DNA of 64,000 nt from SHLQ01 sp033344795 (GCA_033344795.1 JAWPMS010000001.1:868001-932000); one strand, 5' to 3'; counted from the stretch's first letter, positions 25,603 through 34,668 are shown. The notes: a model not told the origin generated them from the sequence alone. Made by a program: numbers and translations.

Positions 25603-27507
25603 ATGGACATCGACGTTACCGATGACAAACAGGCGGTCGGCCGATCGTGGCCTCTGCTCGTTCCATTTGCCGCCGTTGCGCTGCTTCACCTGGCGACCGC
25701 TCGCCTCGCATCTCTCTGGACGCTCGACCCCGACGCGGCACAACCCTTCTGGCCCGCAACAGGCGTCACGGTCGGCGCTGCTCTCGTGTTGTCACACCGC
25801 CACCGATGGTGGGCGGTGGCCGGCGGACTTGTCGGGCACGGTGTCAACAGCACCGTGTTTCTCGATTCTGATGCACGGGACCTGGCCATCGATCTTTTGG
25901 CCAATGGCAGCGAAATGGTGATCGGCGTCCTGTTCGGACAGTGGCTCTTCAGCCGAAAGCAGCAGTTCGACCGGCTGAGCCGCAGTCTCCTCGCGCTTGT
26001 CCTGTGCATGGCGATCGCAGCGACCGGCGCAACGATCGCTGCGCTCCTCTTCGACGTTCCCGACCGCTCGGACCTGTTCTGGGCGTGGACGGTCGGCGAT
26101 GGCCTCGGTCTGTACGCCGCTGGCTCTCTTTTGCTGATGGGCCGCAGCGGATGGCTTCTCGACGCGCACCCGAGCGAACGAACACTCGAGTTGGGCCTGG
26201 CTGCGGTACTGACAACGATCGTCACGGTCCTCGCGTTCGAAGCCGAAGAGAACCTCGTCTACCTGTTGATTGCGGGGGTTCTCTGGCTGGCGGTTCGGTT
26301 CGGCCCGCGTATCGCGGTTCCTGGAGCCGTGTTGACGATGGTGTACACCAACACCAGGACAGCCGACGGTGTCGGCCCGTTCGTTTCCGATGGGCAGGGC
26401 CAGCTCTTTCAGTTGCAGGCGTTCAATGTTGCGCTGATGGTCGCCGTCACCGTTGTGAGTGGTCTCGCCCGCGACACCGACGACAAAAGGCGCTCCCTCG
26501 AAAGATCCGAGCGACGCTGGCGGCAACTGGCGTCCACCGGCTACGAAGGATTTCTCGAGATCGATCGCGACCGCAACATCGTGGATGTCAGCGAAGGCCT
26601 CGCTCGATCGCGAGACATGCGAGTCGAGGACGTGATCGGTGCTCCGTTCAAAAGCATGTTCGCCGCCGACGAATGGCAACATCGGTTCTCCGACTTTGCC
26701 AAACGAGCTGTAGCCGGTGAGGCGGTTCGATTCGACCGGCCGTATCGCACACGCACGGGACGCACCGGCTGGGCGCTCACGTCGGTGCAGCCGACGATGA
26801 CCCCCGAGGGCGAATTCGACGGCGCAATGATGTACGTACTCGACACGTCCGACTTGCACAGACTCAATGAGGTGGCAGCGACATCGGAGATGGACCGTCT
26901 GAATGCCCACGATGCCGAACGCGAGCGCTTGGCCCATGTGATTCACGATGGTGCACTCCAGGAAATCGCTACGGCCACGATGATGCTCGGCATCTGGAAA
27001 CAGAACCCCGACGTCGGGGTCGATCTCAACAACGTCGAGGAGACACTTCGACGCGCCATGGCGCAATTGCGGATCGACTCCATCGACGTTGGAGACACGA
27101 ATGTGGCGCAGCATGGCATCGCCGCATCGCTACGCGACGTCGCCAGCCGATTCGCATTGCCAACGCTGGCCAAGGTCGAGATCTACGACTCGGGCATCGG
27201 AGATGACTCGAACGCGTCCATCGACGCCTTGTTTCGCATCGGCCGGGAGGCCATGGTGAACGCGATCATTCACTCCGAAGGCGACGAGGTGGAGGTTCAG
27301 CTCGCACGAATCGATGATGGATACAGCCTTGTCGTTACCGACAACGGGATTGGCTTCGATCACGCTCGTGCGGTGAGACAACGAGGCCACCTCGGCCTGC
27401 GCACGATCAGCGAGCAAGCAAGTCTCGCTGGCGGGTGGACCGTCACGTCGACGCTGCCAGAGGGTGGTACCCAATTTCGCGCGTGGACGCCATCGCCCGA
27501 CGCGTGA
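25603..27507 (+). CDS. MASE1-PAS sensor histidine kinase (NarL type)
   Basis: The 634-residue membrane kinase has an N-terminal MASE1-like domain with about eight membrane segments (to about 290), including the FWPATGVTVGAAL signature. A PAS domain follows at about 305-425. The HisKA_3 dimerisation helix has His448 in RLAHVIHDGALQEIATA, and an HATPase domain with DNGIGFD and GHLGLRTISEQA follows. The form is that of two-component kinases paired with LuxR-type regulators. No response regulator lies next to it, so the partner is unknown. It is probably co-transcribed with gpsA. Confidence 0.88.
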   Translation: MDIDVTDDKQAVGRSWPLLVPFAAVALLHLATARLASLWTLDPDAAQPFWPATGVTVGAALVLSHRHRWWAVAGGLVGHGVNSTVFLDSDARDLAIDLLANGSEMVIGVLFGQWLFSRKQQFDRLSRSLLALVLCMAIAATGATIAALLFDVPDRSDLFWAWTVGDGLGLYAAGSLLLMGRSGWLLDAHPSERTLELGLAAVLTTIVTVLAFEAEENLVYLLIAGVLWLAVRFGPRIAVPGAVLTMVYTNTRTADGVGPFVSDGQGQLFQLQAFNVALMVAVTVVSGLARDTDDKRRSLERSERRWRQLASTGYEGFLEIDRDRNIVDVSEGLARSRDMRVEDVIGAPFKSMFAADEWQHRFSDFAKRAVAGEAVRFDRPYRTRTGRTGWALTSVQPTMTPEGEFDGAMMYVLDTSDLHRLNEVAATSEMDRLNAHDAERERLAHVIHDGALQEIATATMMLGIWKQNPDVGVDLNNVEETLRRAMAQLRIDSIDVGDTNVAQHGIAASLRDVASRFALPTLAKVEIYDSGIGDDSNASIDALFRIGREAMVNAIIHSEGDEVEVQLARIDDGYSLVVTDNGIGFDHARAVRQRGHLGLRTISEQASLAGGWTVTSTLPEGGTQFRAWTPSPDA

Positions 27508-27544
27508 CAAACAGCTGGCGTACTCCCCTCCTGAAGTGTTCGGG

Positions 27545-28882
27545 TCAGCCCATCAACTCTGCAATCGAGTCCACGACCCCTGCCGCAGCATGTCGAAGGC
27601 CCTTCGTGGAGTCGAAGTCGCTGGTGATGCCGAAGTAGACGACATCTCCGAGCGACATTGCCGCCATGGCGATCTGGACCCCTCCGGGAAGCGGAATGAC
27701 CGGGTAGGTCTCGACCATTGGGTGGTCGAGCACCCGAATCGTCTCGATCGGCCCTGGGACGTTGATCGCTACGGTGTCGACGTTGCGACGAGTATTCATT
27801 TCGAGCATCGTCGACCGGACTCCCTGGGCGAGGATGCTGGGTGCCACGAAGTTCTCCTGGCGACGCAGTACTCGACCTGCGATCGCACCGGTTCGAAGGG
27901 CTCCCGAACTGGTCTGCTCGTGGATGAATTGAAGACGGCTGAAGGGATCGGCTTCGGCGATCGGCAGTGACGCTGTGAGCGTGGTGACCTGACCCGACAG
28001 ACCTCCGCTGGCCGCGCCAACGGATAGCGGCACGAGAACCTCAACGGTCTCTGGCACGGGCTTGCCGTTGTCGAGCAGGTACCGACGAATGCCGCCGGCC
28101 ACTCCCGCGAGAATGACATCGGTCGTGGAACAGGACTGCGCCGTACGAATTGCTCGAAGGTCATCGAGCTCGACACGCGCCGACTGCCACTTCCGATGTG
28201 GGCCAACAGCCCGTCCGAGCCCGTTGGGATCGGAGTGCGCGGTCAGTCCGCTTGTGAGTCGTTGCATCACTCGCACGGGCTTTGCAGCGAGCTCTCGAGC
28301 AGCGAGCAAGGACTCGAATGGGTTGAAAACCAGATCGGTCACGGCGTTGGTGACAAGTTGACTCGCTCGCGGGAGCGGGGAGGGCATCGACGTCCCGATG
28401 GTCGCGTGGGCCTCGATGTCATCGGCGAGCAAGCCGAGGACGTCCGTACCCGATACACCATCGATGACCGTGTAGTGCACCTTCGAAACGAGTGCCCACT
28501 GCTTCTTCGGAAGGCCCGAAACGACCCAGAGCTCCCACAGTGGTTTGCCTCGGTCGAGACGCTGCGAAAGGCAGCGACTGACGAACGCGTTGAACGGATC
28601 ACGATTGCGCCGTCCGGGTAGCGCCGTGTGTCGCACGTGAAACTCGATACTGAAATTCGGATCGTCAACCCACACCGGTCGTTCGAGTCCGAATGGCACG
28701 GTCATCAGACGCTGTCGGTACCTCGGAACGAGGCGCACTCGATCCGCAACCCGGTCGACGATGTCGTCGAAGTCGGGTTCTGGCCCATCGAACACCCCGA
28801 TCGTGAGCCCATGCGCCGCGCTGATGTCGTCTTCGAGGTCGAGGATGGCAGCATCCTGCGGAGTGAGGCGCTCCATCTTCAC
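27545..28882 (-). CDS. wax ester synthase/diacylglycerol acyltransferase with altered active-site motif
   Basis: This member of the WS/DGAT family (445 residues) would esterify acyl-CoA to diacylglycerol or fatty alcohol in storage lipid formation. It has the N-terminal RLTPQDAAILDLED, the PLWELWVV block and a C-terminal NVPGPIETI block. The catalytic HHxxxDG motif reads His136-Tyr137-T-V-I-Asp141-Gly142, so the second His, the likely general base, is Tyr. The enzyme may be altered or inactive. It overlaps the upstream patatin gene by ATGA and ends the run XRE-patatin-WS/DGAT. Confidence 0.88.
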   Translation of the reverse strand: MKMERLTPQDAAILDLEDDISAAHGLTIGVFDGPEPDFDDIVDRVADRVRLVPRYRQRLMTVPFGLERPVWVDDPNFSIEFHVRHTALPGRRNRDPFNAFVSRCLSQRLDRGKPLWELWVVSGLPKKQWALVSKVHYTVIDGVSGTDVLGLLADDIEAHATIGTSMPSPLPRASQLVTNAVTDLVFNPFESLLAARELAAKPVRVMQRLTSGLTAHSDPNGLGRAVGPHRKWQSARVELDDLRAIRTAQSCSTTDVILAGVAGGIRRYLLDNGKPVPETVEVLVPLSVGAASGGLSGQVTTLTASLPIAEADPFSRLQFIHEQTSSGALRTGAIAGRVLRRQENFVAPSILAQGVRSTMLEMNTRRNVDTVAINVPGPIETIRVLDHPMVETYPVIPLPGGVQIAMAAMSLGDVVYFGITSDFDSTKGLRHAAAGVVDSIAELMG

Positions 28883-29844
28883 GATGCGGCGGTCGCCGCG
28901 GCTCGGAGAATTGCCAACTGACTGTCGAACTTCTCGTCGGTGATCGCCGAACGTGCAGCCGATGACGTTTGGAGCACGACGTTCACGATACGAGTCGGGT
29001 CCATCATCGTCGGCCCCATCGAGCGCGCCTCGTCGATCGACGGTTCGAGCAGAAGAACGGTGTGGCCAAGCGCTTCGAGTTCAGCGACTTCGCGCTGCAC
29101 CTGAGAGCGCCAGAAGAGTCGAAGCGCACCGTTGGTCGTCATCCATCCGTTGGAGTACGAGTCGACAGACATCGGCGCCACGATCACGATCAGGTCGAGG
29201 TCTCGGTCTGCCAGTAGATCAGCATTTGTCGGACTGTGCGTACCACCGTCTATGTAACGAAAGCTGTCGATCGTGACCGGTCGGAAGTACCCGGGAATCG
29301 CGGAGCTCGCTTCCACAGCGGTGCCGACGGCTATGTCGGTTCGGTCGCGACCGAACACCACTCGTTCGCTGTCCTGCAGCCGAACCGCTGCGATGTAGAG
29401 GTCCTCTTCGGGCCAGTCGCTGCCATGGAGCTCGAACATCCGGTCACCGATGGTGTCGGTGCGGATGTTGCCGTTGGGCAATAGGCCAGAGATCAACCGT
29501 GATGGCCGCATGAATGGGCCCCGGGCGGTCTCTCGAACGGCCATCTTCAGTGATGTCGGGAACAACCTCGTGGTTCGGTCGGCTTCTCGTCCGCTGAGTT
29601 CACGAAGCCGTTCCATCGAGCGCGGGTTGGCGGGCAGGGTCATGATGTCGTCAAGCGACTCACCAATCGGAGTGCCACCTCGAAGAAAGCCGCCCATGTT
29701 GCTGCCTGCCGAAGTACCGACGATGACCTCGGCGTTTCGGGGATCCCATCCGGTGAGCTGCTGGAGCACCGAGAGCGCGGTGGTCAGATACGCAAATCCC
29801 GCAATGCCACCGGCGCCGAGCACGAGCCCAACCTTCTTGGTCAT
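28879..29844 (-). CDS. patatin-like phospholipase
   Basis: The 321-residue lipid acyl hydrolase has the oxyanion loop LGAGGIAG (9-16), the nucleophile elbow GTSAGS with Ser45, and the catalytic Asp199 of the IDGGT motif, giving a complete Ser-Asp dyad. In the company of WS/DGAT genes it may release fatty acids from stored triacylglycerol or wax ester, or act on phospholipid. It overlaps the XRE regulator upstream and the WS/DGAT downstream by ATGA, so the three are coupled. Confidence 0.9.
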   Translation of the reverse strand: MTKKVGLVLGAGGIAGFAYLTTALSVLQQLTGWDPRNAEVIVGTSAGSNMGGFLRGGTPIGESLDDIMTLPANPRSMERLRELSGREADRTTRLFPTSLKMAVRETARGPFMRPSRLISGLLPNGNIRTDTIGDRMFELHGSDWPEEDLYIAAVRLQDSERVVFGRDRTDIAVGTAVEASSAIPGYFRPVTIDSFRYIDGGTHSPTNADLLADRDLDLIVIVAPMSVDSYSNGWMTTNGALRLFWRSQVQREVAELEALGHTVLLLEPSIDEARSMGPTMMDPTRIVNVVLQTSSAARSAITDEKFDSQLAILRAAATAAS

Positions 29845-30206
29845 TTCGATGATCCCGGATCGTCCGTGAAACCCTTGTAGATCTCGAGCATCGCTGCCTT
29901 CTGTGCGTCGCTGAGTTTGCGATCTTGCTTGATGGCGGCGGCGGTGTCGACGTCAGCCGATGGGGATTCCTCATCCTGCAGCCCAACGTAGGAGAGAAGG
30001 GTCTCTGGCGGCAGGTTGAGGGCTCTGCCCAGGGAACGCAAAACCCGTACGGAGGGCTCGTGCAAACCTCGCTCGAGCTGACTCACGTACGGGTCAGACA
30101 GTTTTGTCAGCTTGGCGAGCTCGCGTTGGGAGAGCTGCGCCAAGCGCCTTTGGGAGCGAATGAAGGCGCCGAGACCAACCAGGTGGTGGCGTTCGTCGTC
30201 AGACAT
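29841..30206 (-). CDS. XRE-family transcriptional regulator
   Basis: This 121-residue DNA-binding protein has a Cro/C1-type helix-turn-helix at about 12-68 (FIRSQRRLAQLSQRELAKL then SDPYVSQLERG and SVRVLRSLGRALNLP). A short acidic linker and a C-terminal helix (LSDAQKAAMLEIYKGF) follow. It lies 77 bases downstream of the phasin/HBHA-like gene, as Rv0474 lies beside hbhA in mycobacteria (with the gene order reversed) and as the regulator MLDSR lies near the lipid-droplet protein gene in Rhodococcus. It probably controls that gene through the repeats upstream of it. Confidence 0.85.
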   Translation of the reverse strand: MSDDERHHLVGLGAFIRSQRRLAQLSQRELAKLTKLSDPYVSQLERGLHEPSVRVLRSLGRALNLPPETLLSYVGLQDEESPSADVDTAAAIKQDRKLSDAQKAAMLEIYKGFTDDPGSSK

Positions 30207-30283
30207 TCATACTCCCTAACATCTGCACAGCTTTGCTGCGAATCACAGCTGTTGCTGCGGGGGTTTGCAGATGTGTGTGGTGA

Positions 30284-30733
30284 TCAGGACTTCTTTGCGG
30301 TGGTCTTTTTCGCTGGCGTCTTCTTGGCCGTGGTCTTCTTGGCTGTGGTCTTGGCGGTCGAGGCCTTCTTGACTGGAGCCTTCTTGACGACCGGTGCTTC
30401 TGGAGCCTCGGTTTCGCCAAGACGGCTCATGACCTTCTCGGCGAAGGCACGGTTGGTCTCGATGCCCTTCGACATGAAGCCGAAGTAAGCATCTACGGCT
30501 TCAATCGGCTCGGGGAGCTTGTCGATGAAGGGAACGTTGACCTCGGGAAGGCGGTTCGCAAAGGGAACTTCGATCGAGCTGAAGCGTTCGGCGAATGGAA
30601 GATCAGCGTCTTGGATGCGGCTGACGAGGCTTTTCGTCGCCTCGTGTGCACGCTCGTTGGTGCTTTCTGCGACATCGAAGAACTTGTCGGAAGCTTCGGT
30701 GATCTGATCGGTGAGTTGATCGAGGACTGGCAT
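30284..30733 (-). CDS. phasin/HBHA-like lipid-droplet protein with Lys-rich tail
   Basis: The 149-residue protein has an amphipathic helical N-terminal part (about 1-105) with phasin-like features: LDQLTDQITEASDKFFDVAEST, then the spaced repeats PFAERFSSIEV, PFANRLPEVNV and PFIDKLPEPIE. The tail of about 35 residues is built of Lys-Ala-Thr-Pro units such as AKKTTAKKTPAKK, as in HBHA and histone-like proteins. The same plan occurs in the Rhodococcus droplet protein MLDS, which binds droplets through the body and DNA through the tail. AGGAGGA seven bases upstream predicts strong translation. The tail DNA is a tandem repeat. Confidence 0.75.
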   Translation of the reverse strand: MPVLDQLTDQITEASDKFFDVAESTNERAHEATKSLVSRIQDADLPFAERFSSIEVPFANRLPEVNVPFIDKLPEPIEAVDAYFGFMSKGIETNRAFAEKVMSRLGETEAPEAPVVKKAPVKKASTAKTTAKKTTAKKTPAKKTTAKKS

Positions 30734-30787
30734 TGGGTGCTCCTCCTGGGAGACGGTCCTTCGAGGGCTCGAAGGAAGACTTTGTAT

Positions 30788-30841
30788 ATGCGTACTTTAC
30801 TACGCACCCAATACTTTGCAACGGATAATGCGTACTTTACT
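30788..30841 (-). promoter_or_regulatory. repeated operator-like sites upstream of the phasin-like gene
   Basis: ATGCGTACTTTACT occurs twice in direct orientation, at 30788-30801 and 30828-30841, exactly 40 bp apart. A degenerate copy (ATACTTTGC) lies midway, so three TACTTT(A/G)C cores sit about 20 bp apart on one face of the helix. On the coding strand they read GTAAAGTACGCAT, with TTGCAA and TATACA hexamers nearby that could form the promoter. They lie 55-110 bp before the phasin-like start. The neighbouring XRE protein is the obvious candidate binder; this is inferred. Confidence 0.6.
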
Positions 30842-30853
30842 TAGCAACATGTG

Positions 30854-32290
30854 TCACACCACTGACAACAGCTCGTCGTATGCCGCGACGAGATGGTTGC
30901 GCAAGGACGCGGGATCTTCGACCGCCCGAGGGTCGATGAAGGCTCCGAAGTGCAGGTTGCCCGAGTACGACATCGCCGTCAGGTTGAATGCAGTGCCCGC
31001 GAGTGGACCGACCGGATACATGTGTGTGATCTGTGCGCCGGCCGCAAAGATCGGGATCGGTGCTCCTCGAAGGTTCGACGTCGCCCAGTCTTGTCGCGCT
31101 GCCCGAGCTCGTCCCGCCTTGGTCAGCATGGACGAGGGAAGCATTGTGGCGAGGCCTGCGACCAGATTCATGACGTCACCAACTCCCCCGCCTGCGGATT
31201 CGCGTTTACGTGCAATCTCGTCACGCACGGCTCCGAACATCTCGACCGGCGTCATCGGTTGGCCGCTGACCGAAAATGGAATCGGCACGAACGAGTTCCC
31301 GCCAGCTGCATTGTCGGAACGAGTACTGATGATGAAGCTGAGGTTGAACGACTCCGCGGAGACTCCGCGCTCGGCGTGGTAATTGGCCACCGCGATCGCC
31401 GAACCCGCAACAAAGACGTCGTTGACAGACCCACCCAATCGCTTACTGGCTTCGCGCAGATCGTCGAGCGCGAGGTCGAAGACTTCGAGGTGCCGGTGCC
31501 GTGACCGAGTTCGGAACAGCGGGGCACCCGACCCCGAAGATGGACTCGCTGCGAGCTGGTTCGCGGTTGCCTTGAGCATTCCCGAAGCGGTATCAGCAAC
31601 GGAACGAATCCTCGATGGATCTGCACCCCAGAGCGCCACCTCGGCCGCGGCGCGGCGGGCCAGGTCGAGCTGCTGCTTCGCCAGGTAGGTCGCTTCGCCC
31701 ACGGCCGTGCCCAGCAGTCCGGAGTCGTCGGACTCTGCCACAGGCGCAGTCGATGGAGTCGTCGTCTCCCCAGGCTTTGGGTGGCGCTCGAAATCGAGAT
31801 ACATCTCTGCGAGCCGGACGGCTCCAATGCCATCGCTCACCGAGTGATGAAGCTTCATGACAATGGCGCCAGCAATGTGGTCATCTGACTCGTCGGCGCA
31901 TGAATCGACCACCACGAATTGCCACAAGGGTCGGTGCACATCGAACGGGTCCTGGAAGACCTGCGCGGCGAGATCGAGCAGCTCTCGCAATCCGCCCGGT
32001 GATGGAAGCTGTACATGGCGGACGTGTTCGCGAATGTCGAATTCGTCATCGATGACCCAACGAGGAGGCGCCAGCCCGACTCCCTCCTCGACGCGCTCGC
32101 GAAGTCGAAGGAGCGAATGGGAGGCCTCATCCATCTTTGCCAGGAAGACCTCAAAATCGGGGCGGTCATCGAGGACGAACACCGAACCCATGCCCGACGA
32201 CAACCACGGATCGGACTCCGCCGCCCACATCAAGGCCTCGGTCTCGGTCATGTGGCTGGATTGACGGATCTCGCTCACGGGGTCAGTCAT
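30854..32290 (-). CDS. wax ester synthase/diacylglycerol acyltransferase
   Basis: The 478-residue WS/DGAT has the intact catalytic motif: His148-His149 and Asp153-Gly154 in KLHHSVSDG. It also has PLWQFVVVD before it, the family VNDVFVAG-type block (GGSVNDVFVAGSAI) in the middle and NLRGAPIPIFAAG near the C terminus. It should form triacylglycerol or wax esters at the membrane or droplet surface. It starts inside the end of the HAD-acyltransferase gene (ATGA), so lysophosphatidate acylation and the final esterification step are made from one message. The repeats just downstream belong to the next transcription unit. Confidence 0.92.
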   Translation of the reverse strand: MTDPVSEIRQSSHMTETEALMWAAESDPWLSSGMGSVFVLDDRPDFEVFLAKMDEASHSLLRLRERVEEGVGLAPPRWVIDDEFDIREHVRHVQLPSPGGLRELLDLAAQVFQDPFDVHRPLWQFVVVDSCADESDDHIAGAIVMKLHHSVSDGIGAVRLAEMYLDFERHPKPGETTTPSTAPVAESDDSGLLGTAVGEATYLAKQQLDLARRAAAEVALWGADPSRIRSVADTASGMLKATANQLAASPSSGSGAPLFRTRSRHRHLEVFDLALDDLREASKRLGGSVNDVFVAGSAIAVANYHAERGVSAESFNLSFIISTRSDNAAGGNSFVPIPFSVSGQPMTPVEMFGAVRDEIARKRESAGGGVGDVMNLVAGLATMLPSSMLTKAGRARAARQDWATSNLRGAPIPIFAAGAQITHMYPVGPLAGTAFNLTAMSYSGNLHFGAFIDPRAVEDPASLRNHLVAAYDELLSVV

Positions 32291-33666
32291 GGCTTGTGCC
32301 CCGGAGGATACGTGCGCGCTAGTTCTTCATCGGTGGGGGTGCGGGCGGCGTTTGCCTCATCGGGCAGCAGGGCGGAAATTGCGGACATGATCCGCTTGGT
32401 GTCGGCATCGACGCTTCGCCGCTTGATGTCGACCGGCTCACCGACGGTGATGGAAACCTTTGGCCGCGAGCGCAGATCGAAGGATGGGAGCTTCTGGTTT
32501 CGAGGCCAAACCTTCTCGGTACCCCAAAGCGCCACCGGCAGAACGGGGGCTTTCGTGTCCTTCGCCAACTGGGCCGCACCAGGGCGACCGACGAGTACCG
32601 GATCGAAGAACGCGGGACCTCTCGGAATGGTTCCCTGAGGCGCAATCGCCACCATTTCTCCCGCCGTCAGCGCATCGATCGCTCGCCGAAGTGGTTCGCT
32701 CGAGCCAGCACCACGATCGACGCGGATGCCACCGGCGAGCTTGGCGATCGGCCCGAGCAGCGGATTCTCGAACAGCTCGCGCTTGGCGAGAAATCGGCAC
32801 GGACGGCCGGTGCGAGCGATCAAGAGGTTCATCGCCATCGTGTCGAAATAACTCCGATGATTGAACGCCAGGATGACCGGACCGTCTTGGGGGACGTTGT
32901 GGAGTCCGTCGAACTGCCACTCGGCCATCGGCACGAACTCTGAGCGAGCAAACGGGCGGAGCCAGTCCTGCATCTCGAGACCAACCACCTTCATCACGCC
33001 AGGTGGGGCGTCGAAGTTGCGGATCTCCCATCCATGCAGCGCGGCAACGGCTGCGAGGCGAGCATCGGGGTTCACGGCAACGGCGTTGCCGACCGCATCG
33101 AGCATCGATCCGTCGTAGTAGCTGTCCGAGTACGCGAACGACTCTTTCAGCGAGAGACCGTGTTCTTGGGCCCACGCGACCACCGCATCACGCTTCTTCG
33201 TTCCCCAGACGAAGTCGCCGACCGCCGTGCCGTCATACAGGCCGTCGGAGTGTGACCACTCCGTTCCGATGACCCCATCGAATCCCAGTCGATCGGCCAA
33301 CGGAGCTACCAGCGCTGTGGGGCTGGTCGTCGCGATCACCAGCTTCACTCCTGCCGCGCGGTGTTCATCGAGGAGCAACTTTGCATATCCAGGTATTGCA
33401 GCAACCAGGTCATCAACGGCATTCTGCGCTGCTCGCTGGACGGCATCGACCGGCCATCCCTTTGCAGTCTTCACCGCTGCCTGCGCCACCTGCATGTTCA
33501 GACGCGTCTCGCCGAACAGGTCGTAGATGGCAACGAGCAGTTCGGCCCCGGGGATTTTGGCAGCGCCGCTTGTCAGTCCCTCGGCCTCGAGGTGTTTCGC
33601 GTAGATGGTTCCCGATGCATGAGGCAGAAGCGTTCGGTCGAGGTCGAAAAAGGCTCCTGCTGTCAT
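32287..33666 (-). CDS. HAD-IB hydrolase fused to 1-acylglycerol-3-phosphate acyltransferase
   Basis: The 459-residue bifunctional protein has a HAD phosphatase domain (about 1-215) with the nucleophile motif FDLDRTLL, ATTSPT, and the YSDSYYD acidic motif. A PlsC-type acyltransferase domain (about 245-440) with FNHRSYFD (the HxxxxD pattern) and APQGTIPRG follows. Such fusions can acylate lysophosphatidate and may dephosphorylate a lipid or other phosphate, which would supply diacylglycerol to the adjacent WS/DGAT. I start at MTAGAFFDLD, six residues into the open frame, as in relatives. Confidence 0.9.
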   Translation of the reverse strand: MTAGAFFDLDRTLLPHASGTIYAKHLEAEGLTSGAAKIPGAELLVAIYDLFGETRLNMQVAQAAVKTAKGWPVDAVQRAAQNAVDDLVAAIPGYAKLLLDEHRAAGVKLVIATTSPTALVAPLADRLGFDGVIGTEWSHSDGLYDGTAVGDFVWGTKKRDAVVAWAQEHGLSLKESFAYSDSYYDGSMLDAVGNAVAVNPDARLAAVAALHGWEIRNFDAPPGVMKVVGLEMQDWLRPFARSEFVPMAEWQFDGLHNVPQDGPVILAFNHRSYFDTMAMNLLIARTGRPCRFLAKRELFENPLLGPIAKLAGGIRVDRGAGSSEPLRRAIDALTAGEMVAIAPQGTIPRGPAFFDPVLVGRPGAAQLAKDTKAPVLPVALWGTEKVWPRNQKLPSFDLRSRPKVSITVGEPVDIKRRSVDADTKRIMSAISALLPDEANAARTPTDEELARTYPPGHKP

Positions 33667-33729
33667 TGACCCACTACAGCACACGCCCTGTGCTGGACGA
33701 AACCCGTACAGCTGTTGTGTTCGCGCCGA

Positions 33730-34668
33730 TCAGTTTCTGCTTCGACCGAAGCGGCGCCCGAGTCGGCCGATGATCGTGTTCGTTTGCGACGCCGACGACG
33801 ATGATGGCGAAGCTGGAGTCGCCTTCTTGACGTAATAGGCAAGACCGTTGCACGTCAGGTCGAACTCGCCGTATTGCTCCACAAGGTGCGGAGGCGGCTC
33901 GATCTTGCGCATGTGCATGGTGTCGTAGCTCAAGTTGTCGAATGGCGACCTGGAAAAGGTCTCCATCACCTGCGTTGCAGAGAGTCGGTTCTGCTCCGGT
34001 GAGTTGAAGATGTAGTGCGCGATGACTCGGGCGTCGTCGGGTTCGATCTCTTTGACACCGGTGAGGTGTTCGTACAACTCGTCCTCGTTCGATTCGAGCT
34101 GACACCAGTTCGGCAACAAGTCGGGCATCGCCGCAAAGCCATAGTGCGTACCGGAAGGACCGCGGACGGCCATGTGATGTCCACGCGGGCTGTAGTAGAG
34201 CGGTCCACCATCGAGGTAGAGCACCCCACCTGGCTCCAAGACACGATCACACTCGAGCAAGAAGTCATCGAGATCGCTGATGTGTTCGAGCACCGCGCGC
34301 CCAAACAACATCGAGAAACTGTCGTCCGGGAAGTCGAGAGAGCCGACTTCGTTTTGATGAATTCGGATCGGGTAGTCGCCAACTCGATCGTCGAGGCCTT
34401 TCACGGTCAGATTCGACGCCACAACCTCCAGTCCGGTGAGAGCGTGCAGCACCTTGGCGCTCGCAAGTTGTCCGTCGGATCCAATTTCGAGGATCGGCAG
34501 CGATGTTTCGGCAGACGTCAAAAGCGACACGTTGTTGAGGAGCCGCTGAAACGTTCCGCGGATCACTGGAATCCGGGTCTCGTTCCACTTGGTCGTACCT
34601 CGGAGGGCCCCGTCGAGCTCGCGATCGACGACGGCAAGCTGATCTTGGACGGTCATCGGCGTGCTCAC
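33730..34668 (-). CDS. class I SAM-dependent methyltransferase
   Basis: The 312-residue protein has the SAM-binding motif LEIGSDGQLAS (about 60-70). A second strand VVASNLT and FGRAVLEHISDLDDFLLECDRVLEPGGVLYLDGG follow, typical of class I methyltransferases of the Methyltransf_11 type. Only the C-terminal tail (Pro/Ser-rich, then basic RLGRRFGRSR) is unusual and may contact membrane or nucleic acid. The substrate is unknown. It lies 63 bases upstream of the lipid genes on the same strand and could be part of that unit. Confidence 0.8.
   Translation of the reverse strand: MSTPMTVQDQLAVVDRELDGALRGTTKWNETRIPVIRGTFQRLLNNVSLLTSAETSLPILEIGSDGQLASAKVLHALTGLEVVASNLTVKGLDDRVGDYPIRIHQNEVGSLDFPDDSFSMLFGRAVLEHISDLDDFLLECDRVLEPGGVLYLDGGPLYYSPRGHHMAVRGPSGTHYGFAAMPDLLPNWCQLESNEDELYEHLTGVKEIEPDDARVIAHYIFNSPEQNRLSATQVMETFSRSPFDNLSYDTMHMRKIEPPPHLVEQYGEFDLTCNGLAYYVKKATPASPSSSSASQTNTIIGRLGRRFGRSRN

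Noticed and set aside
25792..27114. A 440-residue frame on the minus strand
   Set aside because: It is the shadow of the MASE1-PAS kinase; composition is Arg/His-rich without any motif.
30284..30400. Short tandem repeats that might be a CRISPR or VNTR
   Set aside because: They encode the Lys-Thr-Ala tail of the phasin-like protein in frame; there are no spacers.
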